Shown: positions 45,398-57,923, numbered from the stretch's first letter. The stretch is 64,000 nt of DNA from Metarhizium brunneum (GCF_013426205.1 NC_089425.1:2976001-3040000); one strand, 5' to 3'. Translations and numbers: made by a program. Notes: generated by a model from the sequence alone, not told the origin.

Positions 45398-47921
45398 ATG
45401 CCTCGGCACAAGAAGTCGAAAAATGCATTCAGTGGGCATCACCCCCAACAGGATGGTGCGGCCACGGCGTCAGCTGAACCTGTCCCGACGAGCCATGAGA
45501 TCCGGGCATCTCTGACCGCCCCGGAAACGAAGATGTCGGCAGAATTTACGACGCAAAGCTTTAGTCTCTCCCAGAATCTTTGGAATCAGGCTTTCGACCA
45601 ACTGGCGAAAGACGAAGAATCTCTCGTTGAGGCCTATTTGAAGATCTTGGCCAAGTTACTCTTGGATAATACGCTTGAAGATGTCACTGCCAAGGAAAAC
45701 AAAGAATATTTGACCCAGCTTTTAGGCAGACATGAGCTTTCCAAAAGAACAGACAGTTCAGTTCCTAGACTCTCTCAAGCAGCAGTCAAAAATCTCAAAG
45801 CCGAACTTGGAGACCACACTCAACGACAAAAGTTCATGTCAATGCTAGTAGAAGACGGCAAAGCAAAAGCCCTCAAATCGCAGAAGATTGCCGAAACACT
45901 CGGGAATGTTGCGGGAACTCTTCTTTCGGTAAAACCAATCGTCGACGCTGTGCTTCAAATCCCTCAGACTGCACCTGCTGCGCTGCCTTGGGCTGGAATT
46001 TGTGTTGGACTAAACGTGAGTTATAATCCCGTTCTTAAATGTTTACATGCCTATCAATAATAGTGGGAGGCAAAAACTCTTTTGACTCGGTTCCGCGCCA
46101 GACACTCGCACCCTGGGCAGTATGATATATCTATATATGCCGAAAACGACACATAAGTATGTTGTATTGTATACTTTGGAGAGTTACCCGTGAATATTAG
46201 AGAGATCAATTGCCCTAATCATCCCGGAGCCTGCTTTCGTATTTTCTGCGCTAGTCATCAGTCAGAACGAATCGATTTTGAATTGTATAAAATGTTAACT
46301 TCTGTTTCACTAGATTCTCTCTAAGCCAGCAGCCACATCTCGTCAATGATTTGCGACGCGAGTTTGAAATATGCGGTGAAGCGCTTTTGACAGACGGGCT
46401 TGGATGGGAAACTATATCTCGATTCTTCAAAACAACAATAAGCCGTGAAGAAGTTAGACCGGTGTGTTTCTTAGTTGATGCGCTTGACGAATGTGAGGAG
46501 GGATTAGACAACTTGCTTCAACTTATTTCGGAGTCAATTTCTTCGCCAAAGATCATGTGGCCAGTCTCAAGCCGCCCAGAAGTCAGCTTTGAGACTTCAC
46601 GGGAAAAACAACAACAACAAATATTACAGGTGCTGCATATTTCATGCCAGGCGGATCTGGCTGAGCGATACATCGAGCACAGGCTATCGAAGCTGTGTCA
46701 GTCTAAGCTTGGATGTGAGACCTATTCAGGGAACATCCCACAGCTAGTGCGCCAGGAAATAAAAATGAGAAAGGAGACCAACCTACTATGGCTCTCATTT
46801 CTATTCCGAACCCTCGATCAAACTCCTGGTAAGCAAGCTATCAACGAGATAGGACGGTTTCCCCACAATCTACGAGCGTTGTATGATTCCAAACTTGAGA
46901 GAATCAAGAAGCTAGATCAAGAGCGGAGACAAGCTTGTTTAGAGATTCTGATGGCTGTGTCGCTTGTATACAGTCTCCCGATTTACTTGGACACGCTTGC
47001 CATAGTTCTCGGCTACGATGAGAACCACAACTTGTATAAATATGTGGAAGAATGTAATTTTCTTGGTGCGAACTTACAGCCATGAACAAGATGAACATGA
47101 AATCAACATCATCCACAACACCGCTAGAGAATGGCTAGAAGGGAACAGGGGGGAACTTCTCAGCGAGAAAATGCAAGGGCACGCAGATATTGCCAAAAAC
47201 TCAGTCAAGGCCATGTCTCGGTTGAAAGCTATCGATATTGAGCGCCGGAACACTTCCGATATTATGCTTTGGACGTCGGAAAGTAATGGTATTGACCCGC
47301 CTTTATGTTACGGAGTTCCTTATTCTATACAATATTCAGGCCTGTTCTGGCTCTACCACTTACGGGATGCAATGAAAACGAACCCCGAAAACGTCAAGGA
47401 GCTTTGTGATATTGGACTTGGCTTCTTGAGGGAGTACTCATCTCAGTGGCTTTGCTGGCTTAAAGTTCTTTCCCGGGATCTTTGGGTTAGGGGCTCTTCG
47501 AATGTAAGGCAGTCCCCGCTTGGAAAAGCACTTGATTCAATGAATAAGTTCTCAGAGGTTTTACAAGTGAGTTTGTAGTAGCAGACTAAAGAACTTGAAT
47601 CTTGCTAATGAATCATAGGCCTCTGAGCCGTACCTTGAGGTTCGCCGCCCCATAGAAGTTGTACAAATATACACAGCTGAATTTCAAGCTGGAATAAATA
47701 CGCTCATACAGGAGTTTCCGTTTGACGTATGTTTTTTCCTGGCAGGGAAGCGTTTTGAATTCGAGGAAAGAACAGCCCCAGAACTTCCACTTCCACCAGA
47801 GATTAGCTTGTCTGCCGCAATCCGACCACGTGTAGACATAGTATTCCTAGAAGAAGTACGTCTTCGAAACCCGAATTATCATAGGATAGCCAGCCTGGCA
47901 AAAACGTGCGGGCCGGCATGA
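45398..47921 (+). pseudogene. Degenerate NLR-like gene: NWD-type N-terminal domain plus NACHT remnant
   Basis: The first coding block, 45398-46015 (206 aa, MPRHKKSKNAFSG start), has the helical N-terminal domain of fungal NWD/NACHT NTPases (LWNQAFDQLAKDEESLVEAY; ALPWAGICVGLN) and ends at a GTGAGT donor. The next recognisable block, from about 46314 to 47085, resumes in the middle of a NACHT domain: SQQPHLVNDLRREFEICGEALL, Walker B-like VCFLVDALDECEEGLDNLL, then SRPEV. The region that should carry the P-loop (GxxGxGKS) is missing; about 300 nt of unrelated sequence fills the gap. The frame shifts by one at about 47060-47080 (EECNFL to HEQDEHEINIIHNTAREWLEGN), continuing to 47566, then a 52-nt intron and a last exon 47619-47921. 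No WD40, ankyrin or TPR repeats follow. Fungal NLRs mediate heterokaryon incompatibility and innate-type responses; this copy looks non-functional. Confidence 0.7.
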
Positions 47922-48793
47922 TACAACATGCCCACACTCACTTCCAATAGTATACCTCGGGATATTGGTGGATGATTCGAGTAGCTTCTTTCAACCCCGC
48001 GTTTTATGGTAGCAAGCATTGACTATCGGACTGGAGGTGATGGAGACTACTTTTCTTTTTTTTCAATTCATTTTCAATTTTTTCCAGTTTTTTGACTTAT
48101 TTAAATGATCGTGCAAGCACTACATTATGCAAGGCCCAGTGACACCCACATGTTATTTTACTGCTGGTTGGGATCAGAGATCCCTGTATGGAAAGAAGAA
48201 TATAGCGTCTGTCCAATTGAGCATTGGGACTTGTGTATATTCAGATCTAAGTGAGGAAACCTAGTGGAACTCTATGAGAATCTGCGATGATGGCTTTTGC
48301 ACTTGAGCCAGGCCAGGTCACGGTCACTCGATCTACTCGACTCGCTACGTATTTATCCCGAGACATTAACTCCATCGGAACTTTCCAATACTCTCAAGCT
48401 ATGCGGAAAAGCTACCAAGTAGACAATTCATATAGTATATTGTTAGACATTGCAATAACATGTACAGAGGCGTAGAGTAATACGCCCTGCCCTGCCAACT
48501 GTGCGTAGAAAGCCCCTGTACAGCTACAACTCCATGTCGCAACTAGTAGGCTAACAAGGCATGAGATGGCACATTTGCCGCAACTCACGAATGCGAACTT
48601 GCCCTTTTGCGGCGGTTAATGCATGGCTTTCTTCAACCATGTCGGTCTCCTAGGACGGATAACAGACTCCTCGGCGCTTTGCAAGGAATATTCTCGAGGA
48701 CAGCACTTCATTGGCCATCCAAATCATCCCTGCATCCCATACAGTCGACCATTAACAAGACTACAGATCCTTCTCTCAAAAGCGGCCCCAACG
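47922..48793. other. Convergent intergenic region
   Basis: 872 bp between the NLR-like remnant (+) and the Zn2Cys6 gene (-). It includes a T-rich tract at about 48050-48100. No repeat domain continuing the NLR is recognisable here. Confidence 0.5.
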
Positions 48794-51191
48794 TCACTCG
48801 GTATCCTCAGCCGGCGCAGGCTCTTCGTCTACGTTCAAATGGGCATAAGTCTCCACCAGATTCTTCAGAATATGTGAATTCACATCCTCCTTCCTTTTGA
48901 CCACACTAACAGGCCAATGGCTCCGCACAGCCTGTGCCATATGCCTCCTCTCATCTTCTTCGTCCTCATCCAGCCTCACTGTGGTTTTCAACAAGGAAAG
49001 CTCTTCCTGCCGCATCCGTCCGCGAATGACCCGAAACAAAGCCTCGGCCAAGTAATGGTTGCGGCGCTGGTTATAGAGCCCCTTTGCAATGAGAATCAAA
49101 GTCGATCGCAGGGCTTCAAGTCGAGGTCCGGTTGCTTGCTCGCCAATAGCGTCGATGCACTCGTACCCTGCAAGCATGAGTGGTACGACGATGAACAGGT
49201 CCATGGCCTCAAAACCATGGCGGAGATAGTAGAGCCGGACAAGGGTCTGGAGGTGTTTTCTGGCGTCGTCGACAATCTGTTGTGGCGTTGGTTCTCCTTC
49301 TGTTGCTACATCAAGTAGCGGTTCATAGATGGTGAGTATGAGGTGATGGTAGTACATGCTGTCATCGTTGCATGTTAGCTCAACTTCGTCTTTTCATGAT
49401 GTAAATATGCGACGTTTCATCGTTTCAAAATGTATTTTAAATGATATTTTGGGGATTGGTTTTGGATTTAGGTTTGGACAAAGCTTACTGAAGTTGTAGG
49501 TGTCCAGGCAAAACGATTGTCTTTGGTTGGAGCGGTGCCGGTAGGCCGTCATACCAGCATCTCAGTCGCGAAAGAAACCCGTTGGCTTTCTCGACGGTTA
49601 CCTGCGAGCCTTCCGAAAAGGCTGCTTGACAATATGCGTTCATGATAATGCGAAACTCGCTTCTCGCCTTGAAGACTGGACCAAAGGAGGATGGGGAAAG
49701 GCTACGGGTTAACGGATACCTGACCCAGACCTCGCCGTAAAATCCCGTTTCTTTTGAAGGATCTGGCAGTGGCCAGTCAGGGGGCGTTTTCAAAAGTGGA
49801 GGAAACAGAAATGAAAATCCAACAAGCCTGAATCAAATCAGCCGGTGAACCATATCCTAGACCATTGGCACTTACGTTTCCCAATTAAACAAGCTCCATG
49901 CGGCGAATGCCCTGCCATTCCTCATTCTGTGATCGTGCATATACACGCTGCTGTCGAATAGACGAAGTTGGTGAGCCAACTTAATGGCCTGGATTCTATA
50001 GGCCTGTCCTATCTCGTCTAACCCGCAGAGGTTATGGAAGACATTGAAGAGTATACCGGCCTGTATAGTGGTGATGCGTGCTTCGGTGGCTTCCAACTCC
50101 CATATACGTTTCGCCTCAGCCAGAAAGCGATAGGCGAGCGTATTGGGATTCCAGTACTCGGCGCGATTCGAGAACCGTGGGTAGCAGACCTGTGATCCGG
50201 TGAGACAGGACCCATTTGTAGAAGGAAGTTCGAGAGCATCATACGCAAGAGTACGCAAGCATAATGTTGACGAGTAGAGCTGAGCAAAAGTCCTGTCGTC
50301 TTGCGGCCAAGTCTTGTAGAAATAAGTCCTTTTGAAATGCGGCAGCGAAGTGGTATTCGCAGCGAAAGAAGACGCGAAGCAAGTCTCTCATGAGAACATC
50401 GTCCTGGCAAACCGCGGTCCACCACGATATTTTCGCCTTGGAGAGCTGGGGCTCGATAACCTCAGACGCATGAAACGGCTTTAAATAGAGGCTCTCGTAT
50501 GCGCCAGATGCTGAATTGGGAGCAGAGTTAGTGGTGGAGGATGCGGAAGGTGTCGAGTCCTGGCCTGTGGCATAGAGTGAGGTTGCCTCGAAGATGATGG
50601 AATCTAGATAAGGATTGTGTTGCACATAATCTTGGGGGAGTTCCGATTTGTACGGGAATTCATATCGAAAGCGAGTCTCGGGCTCAACAGCCATTTGAAC
50701 CAAGACATCCCCAGCCCGCACATGGTTGAGAATGGTGACGACATCAGTTCCATGTCTGATTCTGTTCAATATGTCGTGGGCCTCCTGGGTTGGCACCGTC
50801 TTCAAAAGCTCAAATAGTTCTTCGTGCGCAGTAGCTTGGTACTGCAAGTGGCTGTAGGCTCTTTTGAGAGCCTGGGACTGTCTCTCCCCCGGTTGCGTGG
50901 TGTAATGGCATTCCATCCGTCGTTGGACACACCGACGACATGCTGGCCGTTCGGCGGAGCACTGTCAGAAACGCAAAACCGTCATCATCCACCGCGCAGG
51001 CACCAGAAGTCATCCCCTGGACTTGGCCCACATACCTTGGTCTTGTGCTTACGACACTCTGTGCAAGCGGCGGCGGCAGAATGAGGCCTCGAAGGCAGCG
51101 TTGGCGGTGGTGCCGGTGCCAGTCGGGAGCCCGTTGAGGGGAGCAGGGGGCGTAACCGCCGTGCCCTGTTAACTACGGCGTGCTCGGGCAT
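48794..51191 (-). CDS. Zn2Cys6 transcription factor with fungal-specific regulatory domain
   Basis: Five exons, 51191-51036, 50961-50245, 50189-49876, 49827-49489 and 49358-48794, encode 696 aa. The binuclear zinc cluster spans residues 43-70: CTECRKHKTK, then CSAERPACRRCVQRRMEC, spacing C-x2-C-x6-C-x6-C-x2-C-x6-C. The first intron (74 nt) splits it just before the third Cys. A helical segment (QALKRAYSHLQYQATAHEELFELLKTV) follows as linker or dimerisation region. The fungal-specific transcription-factor (middle homology) domain covers about residues 230-500: WWTAVCQDDVLMRDLLRVFFRCEY, FCSALLVNIMLAYSC, LCGLDEIGQAYRIQAIKLA and RAFAAWSLFNWET. Targets are unknown. No biosynthetic cluster lies beside it, so it is not an obvious pathway regulator. 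The 3.6 kb upstream is shared with EsdC. Confidence 0.92.
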
Positions 51192-51253
51192 TTCTCTTCC
51201 GTCAAACTGGTCATCCTGCCTTTAGATCCGGGGGCAGGGGCAAGTTCTGATGC

Positions 51254-51277
51254 CTCGAAGACTCGAAGACTCGAAGA
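51254..51277. repeat. Tandem repeat, 3 x CTCGAAGA
   Basis: Three perfect copies of the 8-bp unit, 60-90 bp upstream of the Zn2Cys6 start codon, within its promoter or leader. Confidence 0.85.
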
Positions 51278-53296
51278 CTTGGATAATGATTGCTGAGGGG
51301 CGTCAGGGTGGGGAGATGCGGCGGTTGCCGGTGAAGGGCCAAGGCGCCCCCGGACGCGTACCAGCGACGCCTAGTGTGTACTATTCACTTATGTCTGTAT
51401 GGATGCACTATGTACGTGCATAAGGTAGGCATAGTGGCGAGACATGAGCCTTGGCCCTTGATTTTGGTGCTTAGAGATAGCCTCCCATCATTCACCACCA
51501 AGAAAGCAACATTGTACTGGCCAACATGTCCAATCTGCTCCAATCTACCCCCATCATCACCCGTCGAGTCGGCCTCAACAATTGAGTGAGCCAGAGTCCC
51601 TTCAAGGACATCGGTACACGCAGTACCGTCAACTCGACTTTTCACCACCGCTGGCAATCAACTCTTCGATCCATTTCGTTCCCGAGACCGGCATTCGAGC
51701 TTCTTCAACACTAGAGGTCGTCACAGTTATCATGTAACACATGCGGTGTGGTGTAGGGTTGTATGCAACACGGAAGCCAATTGGACAACACCAGGCATGA
51801 AACTGTTGACTTAACAAGATCGAGATTGTGCCGATTCACTAGGATCCGTAACCGGGGCCTCTGCAAGTCCAGGAATACTTTATAGCAAGACCTGAGCGAG
51901 TAACGACATTGTCACCCGTTGGCTACGCATCTTTTGAACATCTACTCCGTGAGGACACTCATCATTCGTCGTCGTGAGAAAAAACGCAGAAGGCAAAGGG
52001 ACTCAACATAACGCTAGTGAAGCAGGCCATGTGGAAGGTGACAAACACACGGCATAAAACATGGAAATGAGAGGCGCAGCTAGCCAGCATGAATAACTCT
52101 GCCCTACCTTCTTTAGTGCCCATGGGTATTAATATAAGAGCCAAATAGTAGCAGCACTCAAATAGTATACCCTTTCAGTGTGGTGGCTATCAATATTGTC
52201 CAGTATGTAAGTGTAAACTTGTTGATAAGTATATTCTGTCATAGCTTGTTGTGTATTTTCATCGAGTCACCCTTCTGACAAATTCTGCCATCAGCTTCTA
52301 GTAACTAGTGATTGTGCCAAAGTCACCAGGGATAGTAATGAGGTCAACACCGCAGCTTCTTGGCTGCCGCCTCGACACGCACCGAGCAAAAGCGGCAATT
52401 CGGCCATACACATCTCTTGGATAATAAGCCCACTACTGATCGTCAGGCTCCGCAATTCCATGCTGATCACCAAAGCCTATATCAAATAGCCTTGGCTGGA
52501 AACCCGGGAAATGCCGCCATCATGGTCTGTTTGTTCCCCTCAAACTGACACCACTCGTGTAAACGCAAGCGCCAGGCGGTCTGCAAATCCAGAAATTGAA
52601 CTCTTGGTATCCCGGAATTACGAGGCCCTTCCGGCCATATCTGCACATATCAGCGTACTTCCGGTCATGTGCTTTCTTTCCAATGCAACCTTTCCGTCCA
52701 AAGTTGGATATTTACGAACCAGGAGACCCCAGATACTCGTTAAAGGGGGCAAAGCGCACAGCTCCCACTGTATGTATTCTGCTCTCGTGTGACCTTGTTT
52801 ACATACCCGCCGACGCTAAATAATATAGAATTGAGGAATCAGGTTCGATGACTTGCGCCGCAGTAAGCTTGCTTTATGCCGCATAGTCGAGAGAGGGTGC
52901 GTAGCGGCATCAGCTCGGCGCACAAAGGCGGGCCGCATAGAGCGGGAGAGTCCGCGGGTGTGAGTGGAGAGAAACAACACGTTTACCGCTAGCTAAGATA
53001 ATTCTCTGTATCCAAATAGAAGTCGAGTTGCATTGCCATTTTTTCCATGCCTGAATGAGCGTGACAAGGGATGCCGGGGGGACAAAGGTTCCGCGAGGCA
53101 CAGCAACGTCCAAGTATAGTTACCATGAGCCCAGCATATGCATATAGGAGAGTTCCATATTGAAATCAGGCGGACACGTGGGCCATCAGTTGTCTTGTCC
53201 AGGGCCGCGTGGACACAATACTCTCTGATTGTAGTGGCATCTTCGGCCCGCGGTCGACGTCTTTATGTGCGAGGCTATCCGGAGTTGTATACCTGT

Positions 53297-53330
53297 ACCT
53301 ACTTAAGTACGTGCTTGGTACTAAGTAGGT
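53297..53330. repeat. Imperfect hairpin, 14/13-nt arms with 7-nt loop
   Basis: The left arm ACCTACTTAAGTAC pairs with the right arm GTACTAAGTAGGT, with one bulged A, around the loop GTGCTTG. It lies in non-coding DNA. It could be an element relic or regulatory hairpin; no further evidence. Confidence 0.6.
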
Positions 53331-54816
53331 GAGTGGGATACGAAGCAGCAGTACAAACGAGGAAGGTCAATGCAATGCATTCGAGATCGTCATCATTAGC
53401 CAGGTGCGTACCTCGAGTCTTTCCTCGCACCGTCTCGACCCAGCGTCTGCAGTACTTCCTTCCTGACGCATGACACCCATATGTATGTCGGTAAAGGCAG
53501 TGCTCCAGATACCTTGCAGAAATGCCACCACCGATGACGGTCATATTACGCCGTCCTTGGACATGCATACCATCGAGGCCAATCCGCAGAGATATTACAA
53601 CATGCATTAACTAGACGCAAAGGTCGAGTGCTCGCTCGCAGCAGCCGCGAGGGTTGGCTGGAGGGGAAGCGGGGTACATGCAAAGAGCAAGTCCATGCCT
53701 GTAGAAAGAGCGTGCCTGCCCATTGGCGGAAGTGCAGGGTGACGTTGCAACAAGGGTACATGAGTGCACCAAAAAAAGGCGTGAGGGGGCCCCGTCGGTC
53801 CCCACCCCCTGACGCCGGCCCAATCAAGCGGTTCGTCTAGACGCCGGCATCCATGGGCGTGTGTGCACAACTCCCGTCATTGGCTGGGCGCCTCAGACCA
53901 CGGACAAGTCACTGTCCGTCCATCACCAGTCTGTCGGCAAGCTACTGCGTCTTGATGCCTCTTTCATGCATCGTGCTGCGTCTTCGTGTTGTCCCCCTGC
54001 CACCGTTTAAGCGCCGGCCTCTCTGATTATCCCCTCATCCCCTCCTCTTCGGACTGGGACTGCCCTTTGTCGACTGTTGTCCGCTCGCGTCTCTCTCGCC
54101 TGCGCCGCCTGCATTCGCCTGCATTCGTCTCCACTCCGTGAACAAGAAATGTGATAACATCGTCGGGCGAACTGAGTTCTGTGTATGTATGTATGACCCA
54201 TGGTCCCATGTCCATCCCATGTCCAACCTCCCATTGGATGGCTGCCTGGGTAAATAGTGCCATCATGTCTTTTCATTCCTGCACATGTCTCCCAAGCGTG
54301 CAGCTGGAAAAGTCGACCAGGCGGCCATGGCCAGCCATGTTTGTTTGTCGAAGCCGACTGTGAGGCACGAGATGCCGGCTCGTTCATATAACATGGAGCC
54401 AACACCCCCTTCGTTTCCTCTCTCTCTTCCTTTCTGCTTCAGCAAGTTCTGTCAACTCAAATCCTCGTTTCTGTTTGTGTGTTGTGTTTCCCCTTTTCCC
54501 TTTGCCTTTTTTCCTTAGCCATCGTAGAGCTGGTCTCTATCTATTCTAATATACATCGTCTCGAAAAGCCCTGCAATATTCACCACATACACTCAATCTC
54601 ATTAAGTTGCTGGTCAGCTTGAGAGACGAATTATTCACTACTGCTATTGCATTATTGCCTCGCTGTTGTTTTTTGCTTACTCGCCTTAATACACTATCCC
54701 TAATAGCGGAATACCGTGGATTTTACTTGCTCGCCGACGCTCAAACCAAGTTCAAATTACAAATTGTTCAGGATCTTTGTCATTCGATTGCATCGTCAAC
54801 TACAAGACTAATCAAC

Positions 54817-55767
54817 ATGTCGGCTATTCAACTTTCTTTCTCTCTTCGCGTCTCCTCGGGCGTCAAGGCCGTGCACCTTCTCGGCTCTTGGGACAACTAC
54901 GTTGGTCAGCTCCCTCTCTCCAAGGACAAGTCTTCTTCCAAGTCTGGTTCCTGGAAGGGAACTTTCCGCTTCCAGAACTCTACCCTTGAGGCTGGCCAGC
55001 GATACTGGTATTACTACATCATCGACGGTTACCATGTCGCCCACAACCCTAGTGTTACCTCCACCACTGAGCCCACGACCGGCCGTGAGCTGAACATTCT
55101 CGACGTGCCCTCTGGGAAGTCTGACAAGTCCGACAAGTCCTCGTCCCGCCACCACAAGTCTTCCTCTTCCTCCAGGGATCACAAATCGTCATCCTCGTCG
55201 TCCAAGTCAAGCAGCAAGAGCTCCTCGCGTCATCACTCTTCATCCAAGGACAAGGATAGCCACCGCTCGTCGCGAAGTCGATCATCACTCTCCGTTGACA
55301 TCCCCAAGGGACGACCTCTCTCGGTGTCCCAGATCAAGGCTCCCAAGCCCATGTCTCCGCACGCGACCAAGCACATCCTCGAGTCTGACTACTACGACAA
55401 TGAGGCAATCGAGGAACTCACCGCCCGCTTTGGCAGCGCTGGCATCGACGAGGAGGATTTCATCACCGATTTTGGCACATCTCCCGTCTCATCCAGTGGC
55501 TCCTCGCTGTCGTACCGCTCCGACAGCTCGTCTCCCAACTCCTCCCTCTCCGGCTACAGCACACCAGGTTCAGACTGCAGCACATGCACTTGCGAGCGCT
55601 ACGGAATCACCCGCAGAGGCGAGCGCGTCAAGCTCGACTGCGGCGGCTCCAAGTGCGGATACGGAGACGATAGCTCCGACTGCTCCAGCTACGCCAGCGA
55701 GGATGAGGAGGACGAGGTCCAGTACTCCCGCAGCCACTCTCGCCGCCATGGAATCGTTGTCAATTGA
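54817..55767 (+). CDS. esdC: EsdC-like protein with glycogen-binding (CBM48/AMPK-beta type) domain
   Basis: A single exon of 316 aa, started at MSAIQLSFSLRVSSG. The frame is open further upstream but unlike the family. Residues about 10-98 form an early-set/CBM48 module like the AMPK-beta glycogen-binding domain: VKAVHLLGSWDNYVGQLPL, GSWKGTFRF, QRYWYYYIIDGYHVAHNPS. A long Ser/Lys/His-rich low-complexity stretch (about 100-160) follows, then a conserved-looking DYYDNEAIEELTARFG segment and a Cys-rich C-terminal part (CSTCTCERYG, LDCGGSKCGYGDDSSDCSS) with an acidic end. In Aspergillus nidulans EsdC is an early sexual development protein with a glycogen-binding domain; the role here is inferred from that architecture. 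The Ser-rich region produces long shadow ORFs in other frames. Confidence 0.8.
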   Translation: MSAIQLSFSLRVSSGVKAVHLLGSWDNYVGQLPLSKDKSSSKSGSWKGTFRFQNSTLEAGQRYWYYYIIDGYHVAHNPSVTSTTEPTTGRELNILDVPSGKSDKSDKSSSRHHKSSSSSRDHKSSSSSSKSSSKSSSRHHSSSKDKDSHRSSRSRSSLSVDIPKGRPLSVSQIKAPKPMSPHATKHILESDYYDNEAIEELTARFGSAGIDEEDFITDFGTSPVSSSGSSLSYRSDSSSPNSSLSGYSTPGSDCSTCTCERYGITRRGERVKLDCGGSKCGYGDDSSDCSSYASEDEEDEVQYSRSHSRRHGIVVN

Positions 55768-56815
55768 AAGGCCAGTGCTGAAAAGTGAAAGGTACGCGTG
55801 TTGGTCATCAGAGGAAGGCCGAATTAGAGAAATCCGGCAGTTCATTCCCTTGAGCAGGCGGACGCTGACGAACTGGCGTCTTGCCGTCTTGCTCCCCAAG
55901 TTCTTGTTGTGGTAAATTCCGAATCAGTGCAGCCTTTTTGCTTGCATTTACTGTACCCCCTCACCCGCAGCGTAGAAAGCCGCGCCAAGCAGGTTCTTGG
56001 AGTAGGCTGGCCAACTCAACTGCGGGTGAAGACTAATGGGTCGATGCTGCGGCCCCCCGTAGGCACATGGCCGAAGCTCGTGCCTGCGGGAGTTTTTGTT
56101 TGTTAGTTCTTGAACAGGAGGGGGGCTTCGAAGGAGGACTTCAGCCTCCCTGCTCCATCTTCAAAACGTCAAGTGTGGACAGCCTCGATTTTACAGATCG
56201 AGGACCGGCTCCAGGAGGAAGGAAAGGGGAGGGGGTTGGACACTTTTGTGGATGTGGCGAAGGACCGGGCCATGGGATGGTCTTGAGCTAGCCAAAAGTG
56301 TAGTAGATAGACCAGAGGCAGCTTCACTGCCCTTTTGAATAGAAGACGGTTGAATCTATTCATGAAATGGCGCGCCAATCGATGACGGTAGTGTGCAATG
56401 GGAGTGAAGAGTGAATGAGAAACAGGACATGGAGAATTACCCGTCGCGTTTTTTCGAGGTGCAGACGGGCGTTAAGCTCTGGTGGAGACTGCTCCACGTT
56501 TGCCGCTGCACAATTCGGGGACCAGCGGGGAACTTGAAGGAAGGGACCACCTGTGCAGTGTGCACCTGTTGACACCCAGCAGCGGGGTTAGTTTAGACCG
56601 ACTGGAAACTTGGGCTGAGACCTTGACTTCTGCGGAACATTCAGACGTCTCCCGTTTCTTGTTTCCTATTATTTTTTCATTTCTGCAATCTCATAATCAG
56701 TAGCCCCTTATTCTTCTCAGCTTCAGGGAGTTCATCATTTCATAAGCCCCTCTAAAAAATATCGTGCCTAATTTATTTCCTCCGCGCCCTGCATCCCCCT
56801 GTCCCGAATCTCAAC
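55768..56815. other. Intergenic, EsdC 3' region to amidohydrolase promoter
   Basis: 1.05 kb between co-oriented genes, with pyrimidine-rich sequence shortly before 56816. No gene is supported. Confidence 0.5.
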
Positions 56816-57923
56816 ATGGCCGACGACCAGCTCATCCTCCCCATCATCGACTCCCACATCCACCTCTACCCCAGGTCCGAAGTTGATTCTCTCGCCTGGT
56901 GCGCGCCGTCCAACCCTCTCTACGGCCAGCGCTCCGTTGCCGAATACAAGGAAGCCGCCAAATCAGCCCCGTCCCTCCTCGGCTTCGTCTTTGTGGAGGC
57001 GGACCGCAAACACGACCTGGATGCTGGGGAAACCGACGGCTCGGGCTGGGAGGCCCCCCTCCAGGAAGTCAACTGGATCAAGAGGGTCGCCCTCGGCCAG
57101 CCAAAAGACGGGGAGGGCCACACCGCCGACGATGCGAAGCTGTGTCTGGGAATCGTACCCTGGGCACCAATGCCCAGCGGCAAGGACGTCATGGTGAGGT
57201 ATATCGACAAGGTAAAGGAGGAAGCCGGGGACGCTTGGCCCAAGGTCAAAGGGTTCAGGTACCTGCTGCAGGATAAACCCAACGGGACCATGTTGGCAGA
57301 CGGCTTCATCGAGAGCCTGAAACTGCTGGGCGAAAGGGGGCTCGTGTTTGAGGTGGGCATTGATCAGCACAGACGGGGAAAGAAGCAGCTCGACGAGCTG
57401 GTGGAGATGATTGACAGGGCTCATGACGGGGTCGAGGAGGACAAAAAGGTCACCATCATTTTGAGTAGGTCTCTTCGACGGCGTTGATGCGGCACGTGAG
57501 CTGCTTTTGCTGACTGGCCTGGCAGACCACCTCTGCAAGCCCGACCTTAGCATTTACAACCTCACGTCCGATCCCTCCTTTCGCGCCTGGCGCACGGCCA
57601 TGTACACTCTCAGCAAGGCGTCGAGCATTTACATGAAGCTGTCTGGGGGGTTCTCGGAAATGCCCGAGGCCCTGCGCGCCCAGGACCCGGCACACATTTT
57701 CCAATCGACGCTGGGGTGGCTGGGCATTGTGCTGGCGACATTTGGCCCGTCCCGAATCATGTTTGGTAGTGATTGGCCAGTGTGTACGTTGGAGGGAATG
57801 GGTGACGAGGCATGGCCGAAGTGGAAGGAGGTCGTGGAGAAGATGTGCTGGATGGCAACATTGTCGGATGAGGAGAGGGCCATGATTTTTGGCGGCACGG
57901 CCAAGAAGGCGTATAATTTGTAG
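56816..57923 (+). CDS. Amidohydrolase-2 family protein (lactonase-like)
   Basis: Two exons, 56816-57464 and 57526-57923, with a 61-nt phase-1 intron (GTAGGT donor, CAG acceptor), encode 348 aa. The metal-binding HxH is His14-x-His16 in PIIDSHIHLYP. Other hallmarks are SLAWCAPSNPLYGQ, FVFVEADRK, LCLGIVPWAPMPSG, KVKGFRYLLQDKPNG and the terminal FGSDWPVCTLEG with the catalytic Asp. This matches the amidohydrolase-related TIM-barrel family of sugar-acid lactonases and 2-pyrone-4,6-dicarboxylate hydrolase. The fungal L-rhamnono-lactonase LRA2 has the same architecture and is a plausible but unproven identity. A cytosolic location is likely, since no signal peptide is seen. No rhamnose-pathway genes are adjacent. 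Confidence 0.85.

Larger units (their letters stand above)
51192..54816. promoter_or_regulatory. 3.6-kb divergent intergenic region, Zn2Cys6 factor / EsdC
   Basis: No supportable gene. It contains an 8-bp tandem repeat (51254-51277), a hairpin-forming inverted repeat (53297-53330), and pyrimidine-rich tracts at about 54405-54520 that probably form the EsdC promoter and leader. Overlapping ORFs on both strands at 53600-54400 are chance. Confidence 0.5.

Noticed and set aside
46351..47085. Reading the NACHT remnant as an intact small gene
   Set aside because: It starts at TTG inside a domain, lacks the P-loop, and ends by frameshift just before in-frame homologous sequence resumes in the next frame.
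55295..55915. 206-codon ORF overlapping EsdC in another frame
   Set aside because: An artefact of the Ser-rich codon pattern of EsdC; the annotated frame carries the recognisable CBM48 domain.
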